Shown: positions 63,566 through 64,000 of the stretch, piece by piece | How positions within the stretch are numbered: position 1 is the stretch's first letter | How the letters are laid out: every line of letters begins with the position of its first letter | NCBI GenBank assembly: GCA_964017195.1 | Contig: OZ024889.1 | Span: forward strand, 66,324,858 to 66,388,857 | Direction of reading: 5' to 3' | DNA length: 64,000 nucleotides | Source: Siderastrea radians | Lineage: Eukaryota > Cnidaria > Anthozoa > Scleractinia > Rhizangiidae | Notes under the pieces: model-generated | Told to the model about the DNA's origin: nothing | Seen by the model: the letters and a program-made list of their open reading frames with translations, nothing else | Databases searched by the model: none | Program-made: the position numbers and the translations under genes

Positions 63566-64000
63566 CTATATAGATCATCCCAACTAACCTCACCCACTGC
63601 CAGACAACATCTCTACAGCTCGACGCGGCTTGACCAACGCAACAACCCTCGATGATGTATAACTAGTGTATGTAGTTGATATACACTAATTATGACAGGG
63701 ATCCCTTCTTCTATAACATTAACATAAAGGAGGCCAATTGATTTTCTTTAAGAGAGAACAAAACGTTGTCAGTTTTTCTGGGTCATTTTTTTTTTTTTAC
63801 GAATAAGTGAATTTCAAACATTAGCCCAGTTTTTCAGGGTCATTGTTTGCAATAAAGTAAGGACAAGTGAATTTTCACACATTAGCCTAATTTCTTCTAG
63901 CTTCTTATATCAAGCCCCGAAATTTCTCACATTGTTCTTTAAGAAGTTAGGCTTTTGTTAGCATATCGAAATGTTAAAGACATGATCTTTTAGCCAACTT
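63566..64000. other. Satellite remnant and non-genic flank
   Basis: A single partial 92-bp unit (63,570-63,655) is followed by AT-rich sequence. A roughly 65-bp motif with 'cagtttttc(t)gggtcatt' occurs twice at about 63,768 and 63,828. No gene is supported. Confidence 0.5.

Overview
The window reads as an invertebrate animal nuclear genome, most likely an anthozoan cnidarian such as a stony coral. The host part is AT-rich and intron-bearing. It carries two BTB-BACK-kelch genes, a tRNA-derived SINE fragment, degenerate non-LTR, L1-like, Penelope-like and Tc1-like fragments, several hairpin MITEs and large tandem arrays. The species assignment is an inference; no marker gene fixes it.

The centre of the window (about 8,979-28,660) is an integrated double-jelly-roll DNA virus/transposon of the Polinton (Maverick)/adintovirus type, clearly more GC-rich than its surroundings. 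It encodes a protein-primed family B DNA polymerase, a retrovirus-type integrase with a chromodomain, an FtsK/HerA-like packaging ATPase, an adenain-like cysteine protease, a hexon-type major capsid protein, two tandem penton-like proteins, a parvovirus-like phospholipase A2 virion protein, and a set of small basic core-like proteins with QRGG or RGG sites. Accessory genes are an overlapping pair with an acidic activator-like tail, a double GRF-type zinc-finger protein, a SLOG-fold protein and a truncated Bcl-2-like candidate. Transcription appears to run from two divergent promoter regions (13,774-14,013 and 27,030-27,191). Many minus-strand genes have a TATAAAAAGG-like box just upstream.

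The element is not pristine. The capsid gene appears to need a one-base frame change near its start. Two structural genes each contain one in-frame TAG, although no other gene of the element ends in TAG. A polB relic lies in a gene spacer. The right terminus is missing: the last ORF runs straight into host satellite. A tRNA-like Pol III unit with a T11 terminator lies between the ATPase and protease genes. The element sits inside a tandem array of about 540/800-bp units (5,565-8,978, resuming at about 28,660).

Layout: 1-3,190 duplicated and MITE sequence; 3,200-5,560 an array of about 600-bp units; 5,565-8,978 the second array; 8,979-28,660 the viral element; 28,660-36,900 residual array, MITEs, a SINE and a RecQ-like fragment; 36,989-39,425 and 41,255-47,049 kelch-like genes; 49,198-49,457 a terminal exon of an unknown gene; 50,000-54,200 retroelement remains; 55,700-57,175 simple and 92-bp repeats; 57,176-63,565 a giant inverted-repeat structure flanked by the same 92-bp repeat.
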